Below are positions 22,878 through 31,354 of a stretch of 37,322 nucleotides of DNA, piece by piece. Position 1 is the stretch's first letter. Every line of letters starts with the position of its first letter. The notes below the pieces were generated by a model, which worked only from the letters and a program-made list of their open reading frames with translations, had not been told where the DNA came from and did no database searches. Source of the stretch: Pseudomonadota bacterium (GTDB taxonomy: Bacteria; Chloroflexota; Ktedonobacteria; Ktedonobacterales; JADMIN01); contig JAJPIU010000199.1 in NCBI GenBank assembly GCA_021324535.1, positions 1 to 37,322 of the forward strand. The letters are read 5' to 3'. The position numbers were made by a program, and so were the translations under genes.

Positions 22878-22943
22878 AGCGTACAACACACAACGAGCTC
22901 TCTGCGACTCGAAGATTCGAAGACTCGAAAGGATTGTGGCTCT

Positions 22944-25715
22944 ATGACCACCGACGAGACCCCAACGCTCAAGATCACACCCGATGTGCTGGCGGCTGCG
23001 CGCGCGCAGGCCGATGAAGCGAGCGAAACGATCTCTTCTGATACATCGCCTGCCGCGCCTACCGTGGCGTCCGCCCAGGCGGACGCCGAAACCATGGAGA
23101 CAGCGCCAGCCGCCCCAGTTGATGCGACCGAGGCGCCACCGTCGGATACTGTCGAGACCCCGACACATGAGCCGTCTGCGCCACAAGGCGCCGAGAACGC
23201 CGCGACGAATGGGTATACCGGCGATGTGGCCGATCAGGCGTCAGCGGCGTCGCAACCGAGCCAACCGAACCAGTCTGCACAGGCAGGCGACCCAACCGAT
23301 GCGGTGGCGGCTGAGAGCGACGAAGCAAACACGCCATTTGCCAGTGACCCGACATTGGCGCAGACGCCATCGGACGAGGCGACTCGCGATACCGACGCAA
23401 CATCCACAGAGGTGGCCAGCGCCGCAGACACTTCCAATACGACTGAGGAGGCGTTGGGGGTAGCTGGTGTGACGCCAGACGCCGCAACGCAGGCGGATGA
23501 GGCCACTGCTGGGGCCGTTGACGAGGTCGCTCCTCAGGAGACGCCAGCTCTGGAAGCGTCCTCTGGCGGCGATGCTGGCACACAGGCGCCAACGCCGGAC
23601 GTTGAGGCCGCTCAGCCAGCGGCGGAAGCTCAGGAGGCGCCAACGCAATCGCCCGAAGCCACCCAATCCGAGGCGACGGAAACTGCTCCTGCGGAAGCGC
23701 CGACTATGGAGACGCCAGGCGCGGCGGAAGCGGCAGTGGAAGCGGCGGCGCCCGCTCCAGAGACTACGAACGCGGCTGAGGCGATGGTGGAAGTGACGGA
23801 GACGCCAGCGCCAGCGACGCCACCCACAACCACTGACAACGCCGAGGCCACGGAGGCAGCCGAGGCGGCAGCCGCTATGAATGAGGCGAACGAAGTACGC
23901 GATCCCGACTTCATGCGCTACTTCGCCACACGCATTCATTTTGGCAATCTGGCGTTTTCGCCTGATAGCAGCCAGATCGCCTATATCACCAATACCTCCG
24001 GTCAGCTCAACATCTGGCGGCAGGCGGTGACGGGCGGCTGGGCCTCGCAGGTGACGACCTTCGAGGAGGAGACGGCGCGGGGTGTGATTTGGGCGCCAAA
24101 TGGCAATATCATTGGCGCGGCCGACCGCGCGGGCAGCGAGCAATACGACCTCTTCACCATTCCGGCGCAGGGCGGGGTGATCACCTACCTCACGAATAAT
24201 CCCAACGCACAGTATCAGTTCTCGGATGAGAGCCTCTCGCCGGATGGGCGCTATCTGGCCTATGGCGGCAACGACCGCATCTCAACCGATGGCGATGTGC
24301 TGGTGCGCGACATGCAGACGGGCGAGGTGCGCCGCCTGGTGGCCAACGGGCGCTACAACATTCCTGTCAATTGGTCGCCGGATGGCCGCTATCTGACAGT
24401 GGTTGACCTGCGCAGCAATACCGATCTGCATCTCTGGCTGGTAGAGGCGGCGACCGGTGAGATGCGCGAGGTCTTGCCGCATGCGGAGCCGTTCTTCCTG
24501 GCGCCGGGGCCGTGGCTGCCCGATAGCACCGGCTTCTACGTCATCACCGACCGTGGCCGCGAGTTCAAGGGTATTGCTCGCTATCGGCTGGCAAGCGGCG
24601 AGATCGAGTGGCTGGTGGCGCCGGAGTGGGATGTGGAGCAGCTTGCGCTGAGCGCGGATGGCCAGCGGTTGGTATGGGCGCTGAACGAGAGCGGACGCAG
24701 CCAGCTCTATCTGCGCGATGGCGATCAGGTGGCGCTGCGGATGTCTGGCCTGCCAGTTGGGGTGATCGAGCAGTTGACGCTGGCGCGCGACGGCCAGACG
24801 CTGGCGCTACGTATCAACGCCTCGACCGCCCCCGCTGAAATCTATATCGTGACGCTTGGCCCCATCGGCGCGCTGGCCACGCCCCACCTGCGCCGCCTGA
24901 CGTTTGGCATGCTGGGCGGCCTGACGCCATCAGACCTGGTTGAGCCGGAGTCTATCACCTATCCCACCTTCGATGGTCGCGAGATTCCCGCCTGGCTCTA
25001 TCGTCCACGTACCTCCGACGGCCAACGTGCGCCGCTGATCGTCTCGATACATGGCGGCCCGGAGGCGCAGGAGCGGGTGGAGTACCGCGCGTTCTATCAA
25101 TATCTGCTCTCAAAGGGGATCGGCGTGCTGGCGCCCAACATTCGCGGTAGTTCCGGCTATGGATTGTCCTATCAGAAGTTGATCCATCGCGATTGGGGCG
25201 GCGCGGAACTAAAGGACATCCAGGCAGCGGCGGAGTATGCGCGTACCCTGCCCTGGGTAGACGCCGACCGGCTGGGTGTCTATGGCGGCAGCTTCGGCGG
25301 CTTTGCCACGCTTTCGGCGGTGACACGCCTGCCGGAGTATTGGGCGGCTGCCGTGGACATCGTGGGGCCAAGCAATCTGCTGACCTTCGCGCGCAATGTG
25401 CCGCCGACCTGGCGCCGCATGATGACGCAGTGGGTGGGCGATCCCGATGATCCCTCCGACGCCGAAATGATGCGTCAGCGGTCGCCGATCACCTATGTGG
25501 AGCAGGTACGCGCGCCTTTGCTGGTGATGCAGGGGGCGAACGATCCGCGCGTCGTGAAGTCGGAGTCCGACCAGATGGTGGAGCGCCTGCGTGAGCTTGG
25601 CCGCACGGTGGAGTACGTCGTCTTCCCAGACGAGGGCCACGGCTTCACCAAGCGCAGCAACACGCTCCGTGGCTACTGGCTCGCAGCGGAGTTCTTCACC
25701 CGGTGGCTGGGCTAG
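22944..25715 (+). CDS. S9 family (prolyl oligopeptidase-like) peptidase with long acidic N-terminal tail
   Basis: 923 residues from ATG 22944 (AAAGGA upstream); an earlier in-frame ATG at 22836 precedes the likely promoter. Residues 1 to about 310 are Ala/Thr/Glu/Pro-rich, strongly acidic, nearly free of Lys and Arg and surely disordered. A WD40/PD40-like beta-propeller follows (repeats such as [15 protein letters not shown] and [12 protein letters not shown]). Then comes the alpha/beta hydrolase domain: [22 protein letters not shown] with Ser783, GANDPRV with Asp867, and DEGHGF with His899. This is the acylaminoacyl-peptidase/oligopeptidase arrangement, cleaving short peptides in the cytoplasm. 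There is no signal peptide. The tail is far longer than in typical members. Convergent with the M16 gene. Confidence 0.93.
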   Translation: MTTDETPTLKITPDVLAAARAQADEASETISSDTSPAAPTVASAQADAETMETAPAAPVDATEAPPSDTVETPTHEPSAPQGAENAATNGYTGDVADQASAASQPSQPNQSAQAGDPTDAVAAESDEANTPFASDPTLAQTPSDEATRDTDATSTEVASAADTSNTTEEALGVAGVTPDAATQADEATAGAVDEVAPQETPALEASSGGDAGTQAPTPDVEAAQPAAEAQEAPTQSPEATQSEATETAPAEAPTMETPGAAEAAVEAAAPAPETTNAAEAMVEVTETPAPATPPTTTDNAEATEAAEAAAAMNEANEVRDPDFMRYFATRIHFGNLAFSPDSSQIAYITNTSGQLNIWRQAVTGGWASQVTTFEEETARGVIWAPNGNIIGAADRAGSEQYDLFTIPAQGGVITYLTNNPNAQYQFSDESLSPDGRYLAYGGNDRISTDGDVLVRDMQTGEVRRLVANGRYNIPVNWSPDGRYLTVVDLRSNTDLHLWLVEAATGEMREVLPHAEPFFLAPGPWLPDSTGFYVITDRGREFKGIARYRLASGEIEWLVAPEWDVEQLALSADGQRLVWALNESGRSQLYLRDGDQVALRMSGLPVGVIEQLTLARDGQTLALRINASTAPAEIYIVTLGPIGALATPHLRRLTFGMLGGLTPSDLVEPESITYPTFDGREIPAWLYRPRTSDGQRAPLIVSIHGGPEAQERVEYRAFYQYLLSKGIGVLAPNIRGSSGYGLSYQKLIHRDWGGAELKDIQAAAEYARTLPWVDADRLGVYGGSFGGFATLSAVTRLPEYWAAAVDIVGPSNLLTFARNVPPTWRRMMTQWVGDPDDPSDAEMMRQRSPITYVEQVRAPLLVMQGANDPRVVKSESDQMVERLRELGRTVEYVVFPDEGHGFTKRSNTLRGYWLAAEFFTRWLG

Positions 25716-27073
25716 CCCGCCAGATCGCCTACAAGTTCCTCGCGGGTGCGCGGGCCAATTGCGCCGATCACCAGCGGCTGCGTCGGCGGGAAGCGTTTGA
25801 GCAGGCTAAGAATCTGCCCAGTGGTGACGCTATCCACGGCAGTCTTCACCTCCTGGATGGGGATCAGCCGCCGCTCGAACCACCACGAGCGCATGAGCGC
25901 GCCCATCCGGGCGGCTGAGCTTTCGCCGCGCATCACCAGTTCGCTCTTGAGCTGCGTCTTGGCGCGGGCAAGCTCGTCCTCCGTCACGCCTTCATCTTGC
26001 AGGCGGCGTAGCTCTTCGAGCATCACACGCACCGTCTCCGGCGACTTCTCTGGCGTTGTGCCAGCGTAGAGGTAGCCCGCGCCATAGCTACCGTTTGGCG
26101 CGAAGATGGCCGCCACCGAATAGACAAGCCCGCGCTTCTCGCGCACCTCGCGGAAGAGGCGTGAGGTCATGCCGCCGCCGAATATTTCTAGCGCGACCGA
26201 GGCGGCGTAGTAGTCGGGGTCGCCATAGGGCACGAAAGGGAACGCCATGCCGATATGCTCCTGGTTGGCCTCTGGCTGTAGCTCGATGTTGACATCCGGC
26301 TGAGGATGGGGATGATCGATCTCTGAGGCGGGCGTTGCGCCGTTCCACCCGCCAAGCAGTTCCCCCACGCGCGCCACAGCGTGATCCCACTCAAAGGCGC
26401 CCGCGATGGCGACGAGCGATCCCCGAGGCTGGTAGCGCGCGCGATAGAATGTGCGCAAGTCGTCGGGCGTCAGCGCCTCCACCGTTTCGCGTTTGCCGAG
26501 CGAGCGGCGGCCCAGGCGTGTGCCCGCATAGAACTTTTCGCGCACGAGGTCGAAGATACGGCGCATTGGCTCGTCGTCGCGGCGGCGAATCTCTTGCAAT
26601 TGGATGTTGCGCATCTGGTTGAACTCGTCGTTGGGGAAGAGCGGATGTAGCAGCACGTCGGTCATCAGGTCGAGCGCGCGATCCAGCCGATTGCCAACGA
26701 TCTGCGCGGAATAGCGGGCGAACTCCATGCCCGCCTCGCCGCCTTTGCGTGCGCCAATCGCCTCGAACTCCTCGGTGAGCTGTCGTACCGAGCGATTCTC
26801 TGTCCCCTGAAACATCATCTCCGCCAGCAGGTTGGTCAGCCCCAGGCGATCCTCTGGCTCGTCGCGAATGCCCGCGTTGAGCTGCACGCCGAAGGTAACG
26901 GAGGCCAGGCTGGGCATGCGTTGCCCTACCATTTCAAGCCCGTTGGCGAAGGTGTGGCGGAAATAGTTGGGAGCAAGCTCGCCACTGGCGGCGCTTGTCG
27001 CGCTGACTGGCGTGGCCGAGGCGTTTTGTGTGTCGGGACTGTTAGGAGGCGTTGGGGTGTTGGGTGTGCTCAT
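25712..27073 (-). CDS. M16 family peptidase-like protein lacking the HxxEH zinc site
   Basis: 453 residues from ATG 27073 (AAGGA upstream); an open extension to 27283 crosses the promoter. A 35-residue Pro/Thr/Ala-rich lead is followed by the M16 fold: FANGLEMVGQRMPSLASVTFGVQLNAGIRDEP, the site of the metal motif, and in the second half REVREKRGLVYSV with the family's Arg/Tyr pair. Where active members read HxxEH, this protein has N81-L-L-A84-E85, so all metal ligands are replaced. Bacterial M16B enzymes often work as heterodimers of one HxxEH subunit and one Arg/Tyr subunit; this fits the second. The HxxEH partner is not in the window. Its stop codon shares the CTAG palindrome with the S9 stop. 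Confidence 0.9.
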   Translation of the reverse strand: MSTPNTPTPPNSPDTQNASATPVSATSAASGELAPNYFRHTFANGLEMVGQRMPSLASVTFGVQLNAGIRDEPEDRLGLTNLLAEMMFQGTENRSVRQLTEEFEAIGARKGGEAGMEFARYSAQIVGNRLDRALDLMTDVLLHPLFPNDEFNQMRNIQLQEIRRRDDEPMRRIFDLVREKFYAGTRLGRRSLGKRETVEALTPDDLRTFYRARYQPRGSLVAIAGAFEWDHAVARVGELLGGWNGATPASEIDHPHPQPDVNIELQPEANQEHIGMAFPFVPYGDPDYYAASVALEIFGGGMTSRLFREVREKRGLVYSVAAIFAPNGSYGAGYLYAGTTPEKSPETVRVMLEELRRLQDEGVTEDELARAKTQLKSELVMRGESSAARMGALMRSWWFERRLIPIQEVKTAVDSVTTGQILSLLKRFPPTQPLVIGAIGPRTREELVGDLAG

Positions 27074-27175
27074 GGTCGGCGGCGTCCTTATGATGATCGA
27101 GAATGTTGGTAAACGAAACGATAGGTAGCAAGAACGGCCCGAAGGGATGTTTTCCCTCCGAGCCGCAGAGCTAGT

Positions 27176-27203
27176 GTGTACGCTCTGTACACCCTCTATT
27201 GTA
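27176..27203 (-). promoter_or_regulatory. Candidate promoter -10 and palindrome upstream of the M16 gene
   Basis: On the minus strand TACAAT (27203-27198) is followed six bases later by GTGTAC/GTACAC around a five-base spacer (27192-27176), a perfect 6-bp inverted repeat in the expected start-of-transcription zone. This fits a repressor site, but no -35 is clear and the regulator is unknown. Confidence 0.4.
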
Positions 27204-27242
27204 CGCGCCAGCGCGCGCTGTTCGCTATGCCTGTCGGCGCGC

Positions 27243-28520
27243 CTATCTCCCGGAGGCAAGGCTGCGACGCCGGGCCAGCGCATCGGCGGTGACAGCGATC
27301 AGCAGCACGACGCCCTCAACCATATAGACAATATCGGTGTTCGCGTTGAGCAGGCCCAGGCCATTGGCAAGCCCGCCGATGACCAGCGAGCCAAGCACCA
27401 CCGCCCAGACGGAGCCACGCCCGCCAAACAGGCTGACGCCGCCGATCACCGCTGTGGCAATCGCATTCAGCAGCAGTGTGGGGTCAACTTCCGACGAGGC
27501 GGTATCCAACCGCGAGGCGGCGAGGATACCACCGACTGCGGCCAGCATGGAGGCCAGCGTGAAGATTGCTATCCTGATCCCTGTGACGTTGATGCCTGAA
27601 CGGCGCGCCGCCTCGGCGTTGCCGCCTACCGCATAGACATGGCGACCAAACCCTGTGAAGCGCAGGATCAGCCAGAACAGGGCGACGAAGCCGAGCAAGA
27701 TCATCGCCGACTGTGGCACCCCCCTGTACGCTTCGAACAACGTCAGGATCACCGCCGTCAGCACGACGATGACTCCGAACTGCGTCCACATCGTCCAGGC
27801 AGGCGCAACGGCCAATCCCATGCTCTGCCGACGCAGACGCGCGAACAGAATGACGCCAATATAGAGCGCCACCGCGATGACGGGCAGCCCAACGCCGAGA
27901 TAATCTGGCAGATAGGTGGTGGCGAGGTTGGCGATGGTGGGGTCAAAGATATTCAGGCTGGTATTCGTGCCGAGCAGGTGGAGCACCACACCTTGATAGC
28001 CTAACAACGCGGCCAGTGTGACGATAAACGAGGGGACACGCAACACGGCAATGAAGAAGCCGTTGATCAGGCCGATCACTGCGCCAGCGATCAGTCCCGC
28101 CGCCAACGCTGGAATGGCTGGCCAGTTATGGTAGACTGAAAGCACCCCCGTCACCGACGCGCAGGTGTAGGAGACAACACCCAGCGACAGGTCAATCTCG
28201 CCAATCAGCAAGACCAGCACAGAGGCCAGACCGACGGCGCCCAGCGCAGCGATCTGGTTGACGAGGTCGCTCAGGTTCACCGGGCTGAGGAACAGCCCAT
28301 GACTGGTGATCTGGAAGAAGATGGCGATCAGAATGAGCGTGAGCGCGACCGGCAGGGCGCCCAGATCGCCACGCAAGAAGGTTTGGATACTGAAGGAAGT
28401 CGTCTGCTGCGCAGGAGCTGTCACGGCAGCCGTCTCGCCGGGAACAGCGGCGGTAGCCTCAGCGTGGAGCGAATCACTGACAGGGGGCTGATCCTGATCT
28501 GTCACTTCGGTCTTTTCCAT
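27243..28520 (-). CDS. Sugar ABC transporter permease (XylH/RbsC family)
   Basis: 425 residues from ATG 28520 with GGAGG upstream, 1 base after the ATPase stop. A 50-residue polar N-terminus precedes about ten transmembrane helices of the BPD_transp_2 family. Recognisable parts include LVNQIAALGAVGLASVLVLLIGEIDLSLGVV, GAVIGLINGFFIAVLRVPSFIVTLA and GRHVYAVGGNAEAARRSGINV, all hallmarks of ribose/xylose/galactose permeases, including the cytoplasmic EAA-like coupling loop. The insertion before GVPQSAMILLGF resembles XylH. It should form a homodimer with the ATPase encoded just upstream. Confidence 0.93.
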   Translation of the reverse strand: MEKTEVTDQDQPPVSDSLHAEATAAVPGETAAVTAPAQQTTSFSIQTFLRGDLGALPVALTLILIAIFFQITSHGLFLSPVNLSDLVNQIAALGAVGLASVLVLLIGEIDLSLGVVSYTCASVTGVLSVYHNWPAIPALAAGLIAGAVIGLINGFFIAVLRVPSFIVTLAALLGYQGVVLHLLGTNTSLNIFDPTIANLATTYLPDYLGVGLPVIAVALYIGVILFARLRRQSMGLAVAPAWTMWTQFGVIVVLTAVILTLFEAYRGVPQSAMILLGFVALFWLILRFTGFGRHVYAVGGNAEAARRSGINVTGIRIAIFTLASMLAAVGGILAASRLDTASSEVDPTLLLNAIATAVIGGVSLFGGRGSVWAVVLGSLVIGGLANGLGLLNANTDIVYMVEGVVLLIAVTADALARRRSLASGR

Positions 28521-28521
28521 G

Positions 28522-29415
28522 TTATGCCTCCGACGCCAGTGTCTTCCCCTGGCTGGATTTGGCGGCGTCTTCTTTCGCGCCATCGAACGCGGCAAGTTCT
28601 TTGAAGCTGAGATCGGCGCCAGTGATGGCTGCCACTACCTGCTCAGAGGTGGCCGTCTTGACGTCAAAAGTAGCTACGCGCTGGCCCAGCCGCATGACAA
28701 TCACACGATCCACGACCTCGAACACATCGGCAAGATTGTGCGAGATGACAACCACGGCCAACCCTTGCTCACGCAGACGGCGGATCAGGTTCAATACCTG
28801 GCGTGTCTGCGCGACACCAAGCGCCGCTGTCGGCTCGTCCAGCAGGACAATCTTTGCCTTGTGGAGGATGGTGCGGGCGACCGCGATGGATTGCCGCTGG
28901 CCGCCGGAGAGCGAGGAGACAGGAACGCGCATCGAGGGAATCTTCACATCGAGCTGGCGCAACACCTCGCGCGCCTCTGACTCCATCTTCAGCTCGTTCA
29001 TTGGGCGCACCAGGTAGGGAATGATCGTCGTGCGTTCTTCGCGCCCGAGGAAGAGATTTGCGACAACATTCAGATTGTCGCAGAGCGCCAAGTCCTGGTA
29101 GACCGTCTCGATGCCGACGCGCGTGGCGTCTTGTGGGGTACTGATGTTGACGCGCTGACCCTCGACGAAGATCTCGCCACGATCGGCGACATACGCGCCC
29201 GCTATGATTTTGATCAAGGTGGACTTTCCTGCGCCGTTGTCGCCCACCAACCCAACGACCTCGCCGGAATAGACCTCAAAGTTCACGTTCTGCAACGCCT
29301 GCACGGTGCCAAACGCCTTGGAGATACCCTGTAATCGGAGCGCTGGCGTGCCATGATACACACCAACATCTGGGGCGGCGCCTTCCGCTGAGACGCCATA
29401 CGCTTGATCAGCCAC
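28522..29415 (-). CDS. Sugar ABC transporter ATP-binding protein, single ABC domain
   Basis: 297 residues from ATG 29415. Walker A GDNGAGKST (residues 58-66), signature SSLSGGQRQSIAVARTIL, Walker B KIVLLDEPTAALG and the H-loop ISHNL are all intact. Ribose/xylose-type importers (RbsA, XylG, MglA) normally fuse two such domains in about 500 residues; this is a half-size version that must act as a homodimer, as in some FrcA-type systems. The C-terminal 40 residues are Ala/Ser/Lys-rich. It is transcribed between the binding protein and the permease. Confidence 0.93.
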   Translation of the reverse strand: MADQAYGVSAEGAAPDVGVYHGTPALRLQGISKAFGTVQALQNVNFEVYSGEVVGLVGDNGAGKSTLIKIIAGAYVADRGEIFVEGQRVNISTPQDATRVGIETVYQDLALCDNLNVVANLFLGREERTTIIPYLVRPMNELKMESEAREVLRQLDVKIPSMRVPVSSLSGGQRQSIAVARTILHKAKIVLLDEPTAALGVAQTRQVLNLIRRLREQGLAVVVISHNLADVFEVVDRVIVMRLGQRVATFDVKTATSEQVVAAITGADLSFKELAAFDGAKEDAAKSSQGKTLASEA

Positions 29416-29662
29416 GTGTTGCCTTCCCTTTTGTGCCTAAGCCAGCACGACGCATTGGGGGCTAGAGGGGTCTACCACCGCCCATCGTAGTTTCTGGCGT
29501 CTCTACAGTTCATTTCACCGTGATGGCGCTCCTCTGGCTCCGCCGTCTTGGCGCTTTTGGCGAGTATCGAAACTGGGCAGAGCCGGACATACGGGCATAT
29601 ACGCCAGAGAACATAGAAAACGAGGAGATACTTGCAACATAGCACAAGTACCCCCCCAAACG

Positions 29663-29715
29663 CCAGTGGTGATGGCCCCGACGTTCCCGCCGGACGGACA
29701 AACCACCACCGCTGG
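29663..29715 (-). promoter_or_regulatory. Stem-loop in the 326-base spacer after the sugar-binding protein gene
   Basis: Arms at 29663-29675 and 29703-29715 pair at 11 of 13 positions around a 27-base loop. On the transcribed (minus) strand it begins 27 bases after the binding-protein stop codon. Such stem-loops protect the upstream cistron, raising binding protein relative to the membrane parts. No U-tract follows, so it is not a full terminator. The rest of the spacer (29416-29741) shows no gene; a run of seven C lies at 29651-29657. Confidence 0.5.
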
Positions 29716-29741
29716 CTTGTTGGTTGATGGCTATCGGCGGT

Positions 29742-30866
29742 TTAACAGAACCCGCCGGTACCCGCCGGGAGACCCTGGCAAATCTGCGCCTTCGTCACCT
29801 GGCCGCTGGCGACCACTTCGTTAATGTTGGTCTTGTCAATAGAGATCGGCGTCTCGAGCACGGAGGGGATGTTCGCCCCGCCCTGTGTCGCCACCGTGGC
29901 GCCACCGGTCAGCGAGGCCGTGCTCTGGCCCTTGCTGATGGCAGCTACCAGTTGGGCTGTCGCGTCGGCCTCTTTGGCGTAGGGCTTGAAGACCGTCATG
30001 GACTGTGTGCCCAGCAGGATGCGCTGCAAACCAGGGATCGTCGCGTCCTGACCGGTGACGAGTACCTTGCCCGCCAGACCAACAGCCTTGAGCGCCTGCA
30101 CAGCAGCGCCACCAAGGTCGTCGTTGGCGGTGTAGACCACGGCGAGCTTGTTGCCGGTGAGCGTCAGCGCAGCCTCAACCTCGCGCTGGCCATCCGGGGG
30201 GTTCCAGTTGGGGGTGAACTGCTCATAGACGTTCTTGAGCTGGCCGCTGCTGATCAACGGATCGAGGACACTGTGGCCGCCTTGCGCGAAGAGGTGGGCG
30301 TTGTTGTCGGTGTCGGCGCCCTTGATGATGGCGATGTTGTTGTTGCCATCCTGAGTGACGTACTGCTTGTAGTGGTCAGCGATGTACTGGCCTTGCAGCT
30401 TGCCAACCTGCACGTTGTCGAACGAGACGTAGTAGGCGAGGTCGTTGCTCTGGATCAGGCGGTCATAGGCGATGACCGGCACGTTGTGCTGCTTGGCAGC
30501 AGTAACAATCGAGGCGGCGGCGATGCTATCATGCGCCGCGACCACCAGGATGCAGTCACCACGAGCCAGGTCGGCCTCAGCCTGCGATTGCTGGGTGCTG
30601 GCGCTGCCGTTGGCGTTGTTGTAGTCAATGCTTACGCCTGGCAGGTCTTGTTTGAGCGCGGCGACCAACAAAGGATGGTCGTACCCTTCCCAGCGGGGAG
30701 ATGAGTTGGTCTCAGGGAACAGGACGCCAACTTTCATGCAGCCTTTGGGGCCGCTGGCGGAACTGTTGCCGCCGCTGCCACAACCGGCAAGCACAGCGAC
30801 CATCAAGGTGGCCGCGAGGACTGCGACGACGCTCAATCGTCGCTGAGCCAGATGCGTCAATTGCAT
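29742..30866 (-). CDS. xylF: Sugar ABC transporter substrate-binding lipoprotein, xylose type
   Basis: 374 residues from ATG 30866. The signal peptide ends in a lipobox (VAVLAGC, Cys29), followed by a Gly/Ser/Asn linker. The mature protein is a type I periplasmic-binding fold. VPVIAYDRLI and YYVSFDNVQVGKLQGQYI match the XylF subgroup, whose Asp/Asn side chains contact xylose; TGQDATIPGLQRILLGTQSMTVFKP is also XylF-like. The link to D-xylose comes from these motifs and the ROK regulator; related pentoses or glucose cannot be excluded. It is the first gene of the transport operon, with promoter and operators in the 488-base upstream gap. Confidence 0.9.
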   Translation of the reverse strand: MQLTHLAQRRLSVVAVLAATLMVAVLAGCGSGGNSSASGPKGCMKVGVLFPETNSSPRWEGYDHPLLVAALKQDLPGVSIDYNNANGSASTQQSQAEADLARGDCILVVAAHDSIAAASIVTAAKQHNVPVIAYDRLIQSNDLAYYVSFDNVQVGKLQGQYIADHYKQYVTQDGNNNIAIIKGADTDNNAHLFAQGGHSVLDPLISSGQLKNVYEQFTPNWNPPDGQREVEAALTLTGNKLAVVYTANDDLGGAAVQALKAVGLAGKVLVTGQDATIPGLQRILLGTQSMTVFKPYAKEADATAQLVAAISKGQSTASLTGGATVATQGGANIPSVLETPISIDKTNINEVVASGQVTKAQICQGLPAGTGGFC

Positions 30867-30950
30867 ACGTGTACCACTCCGTTCACGAAAATACTCGCGC
30901 GAAGACTAGACATGACACGACGAGAACACGGTCTAGACTACGTGCGATAA

Positions 30951-30980
30951 GAGATAGCACAAGGGAAGTAAGTTTGTCAA
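30951..30980 (-). promoter_or_regulatory. Promoter of the sugar-binding protein gene
   Basis: On the minus strand, perfect -35 TTGACA (30980-30975), an 18-base spacer and TATCTC (30956-30951, weak). The -35 lies within the spacer of the inverted repeat 30966-30992, so a bound repressor would block it. The leader is about 80 bases. Confidence 0.55.
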
Positions 30981-30992
30981 GAATCCTTACTT
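30966..30992. promoter_or_regulatory. Candidate ROK operator over the transport promoter
   Basis: Inverted repeat AAGTAAG (30966-30972) and CTTACTT (30986-30992) with 13 bases between. It covers the -35 box. The same AAGTAA half-site recurs at 31267-31293 and near 32829. Confidence 0.6.
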
Positions 30993-31266
30993 GCCTTGTG
31001 GCAAAGTAGTGGCAGAGCGAGCACATGCGCGCACACGCCACCTCGCCGACGTAGTCGCCTTCCCCCTTTCCTGCCAGAAATGCGCTGAACCGGCCACAGA
31101 GCAGATAACCAGTGAAGTCTGGCGCTCATACGCCTCCACACATCACGTAGAGGATGGTACGGATCTTAGGCTCATAGGCGGCCGCACAACCGGCCAGCGT
31201 CCACATTCAGCCATCGGGTTACACAAAGAGTACGCTCCGACAGACGGGAAACTCACACTGTTTTAT

Positions 31267-31293
31267 CAAAGTAAAGCAACATTCTTTACTTTG
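31267..31293. promoter_or_regulatory. Second candidate ROK operator, perfect 10-bp palindrome
   Basis: CAAAGTAAAG (31267-31276), seven bases, CTTTACTTTG (31284-31293): perfect arms. It lies about 60 bases after the end of the ROK gene and 290 bases upstream of the first operator, so the two could support DNA looping. The remainder of the gap (30867-31354) shows no gene. Confidence 0.65.
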
Positions 31294-31354
31294 TGATCTG
31301 GCAGGCTCGCGATTGGCGGCCAGTTGAGCGTGGGAGGATCAGGCGCTCAGGCGC

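Noticed and set aside
23241-24143. 300-residue Arg-rich minus-strand ORF under the S9 tail
   Set aside because: Mirror of the Ala/Glu/Thr-rich repeats of the S9 tail; no start signal.
29651-29657. Run of seven C as a phase-variation tract
   Set aside because: It is in a spacer 230 bases from the next start and not positioned between promoter boxes; no evidence for switching.
29724-30704. 326-residue plus-strand ORF opposite the sugar-binding protein
   Set aside because: Antisense of a well-supported lipoprotein gene; no domain.
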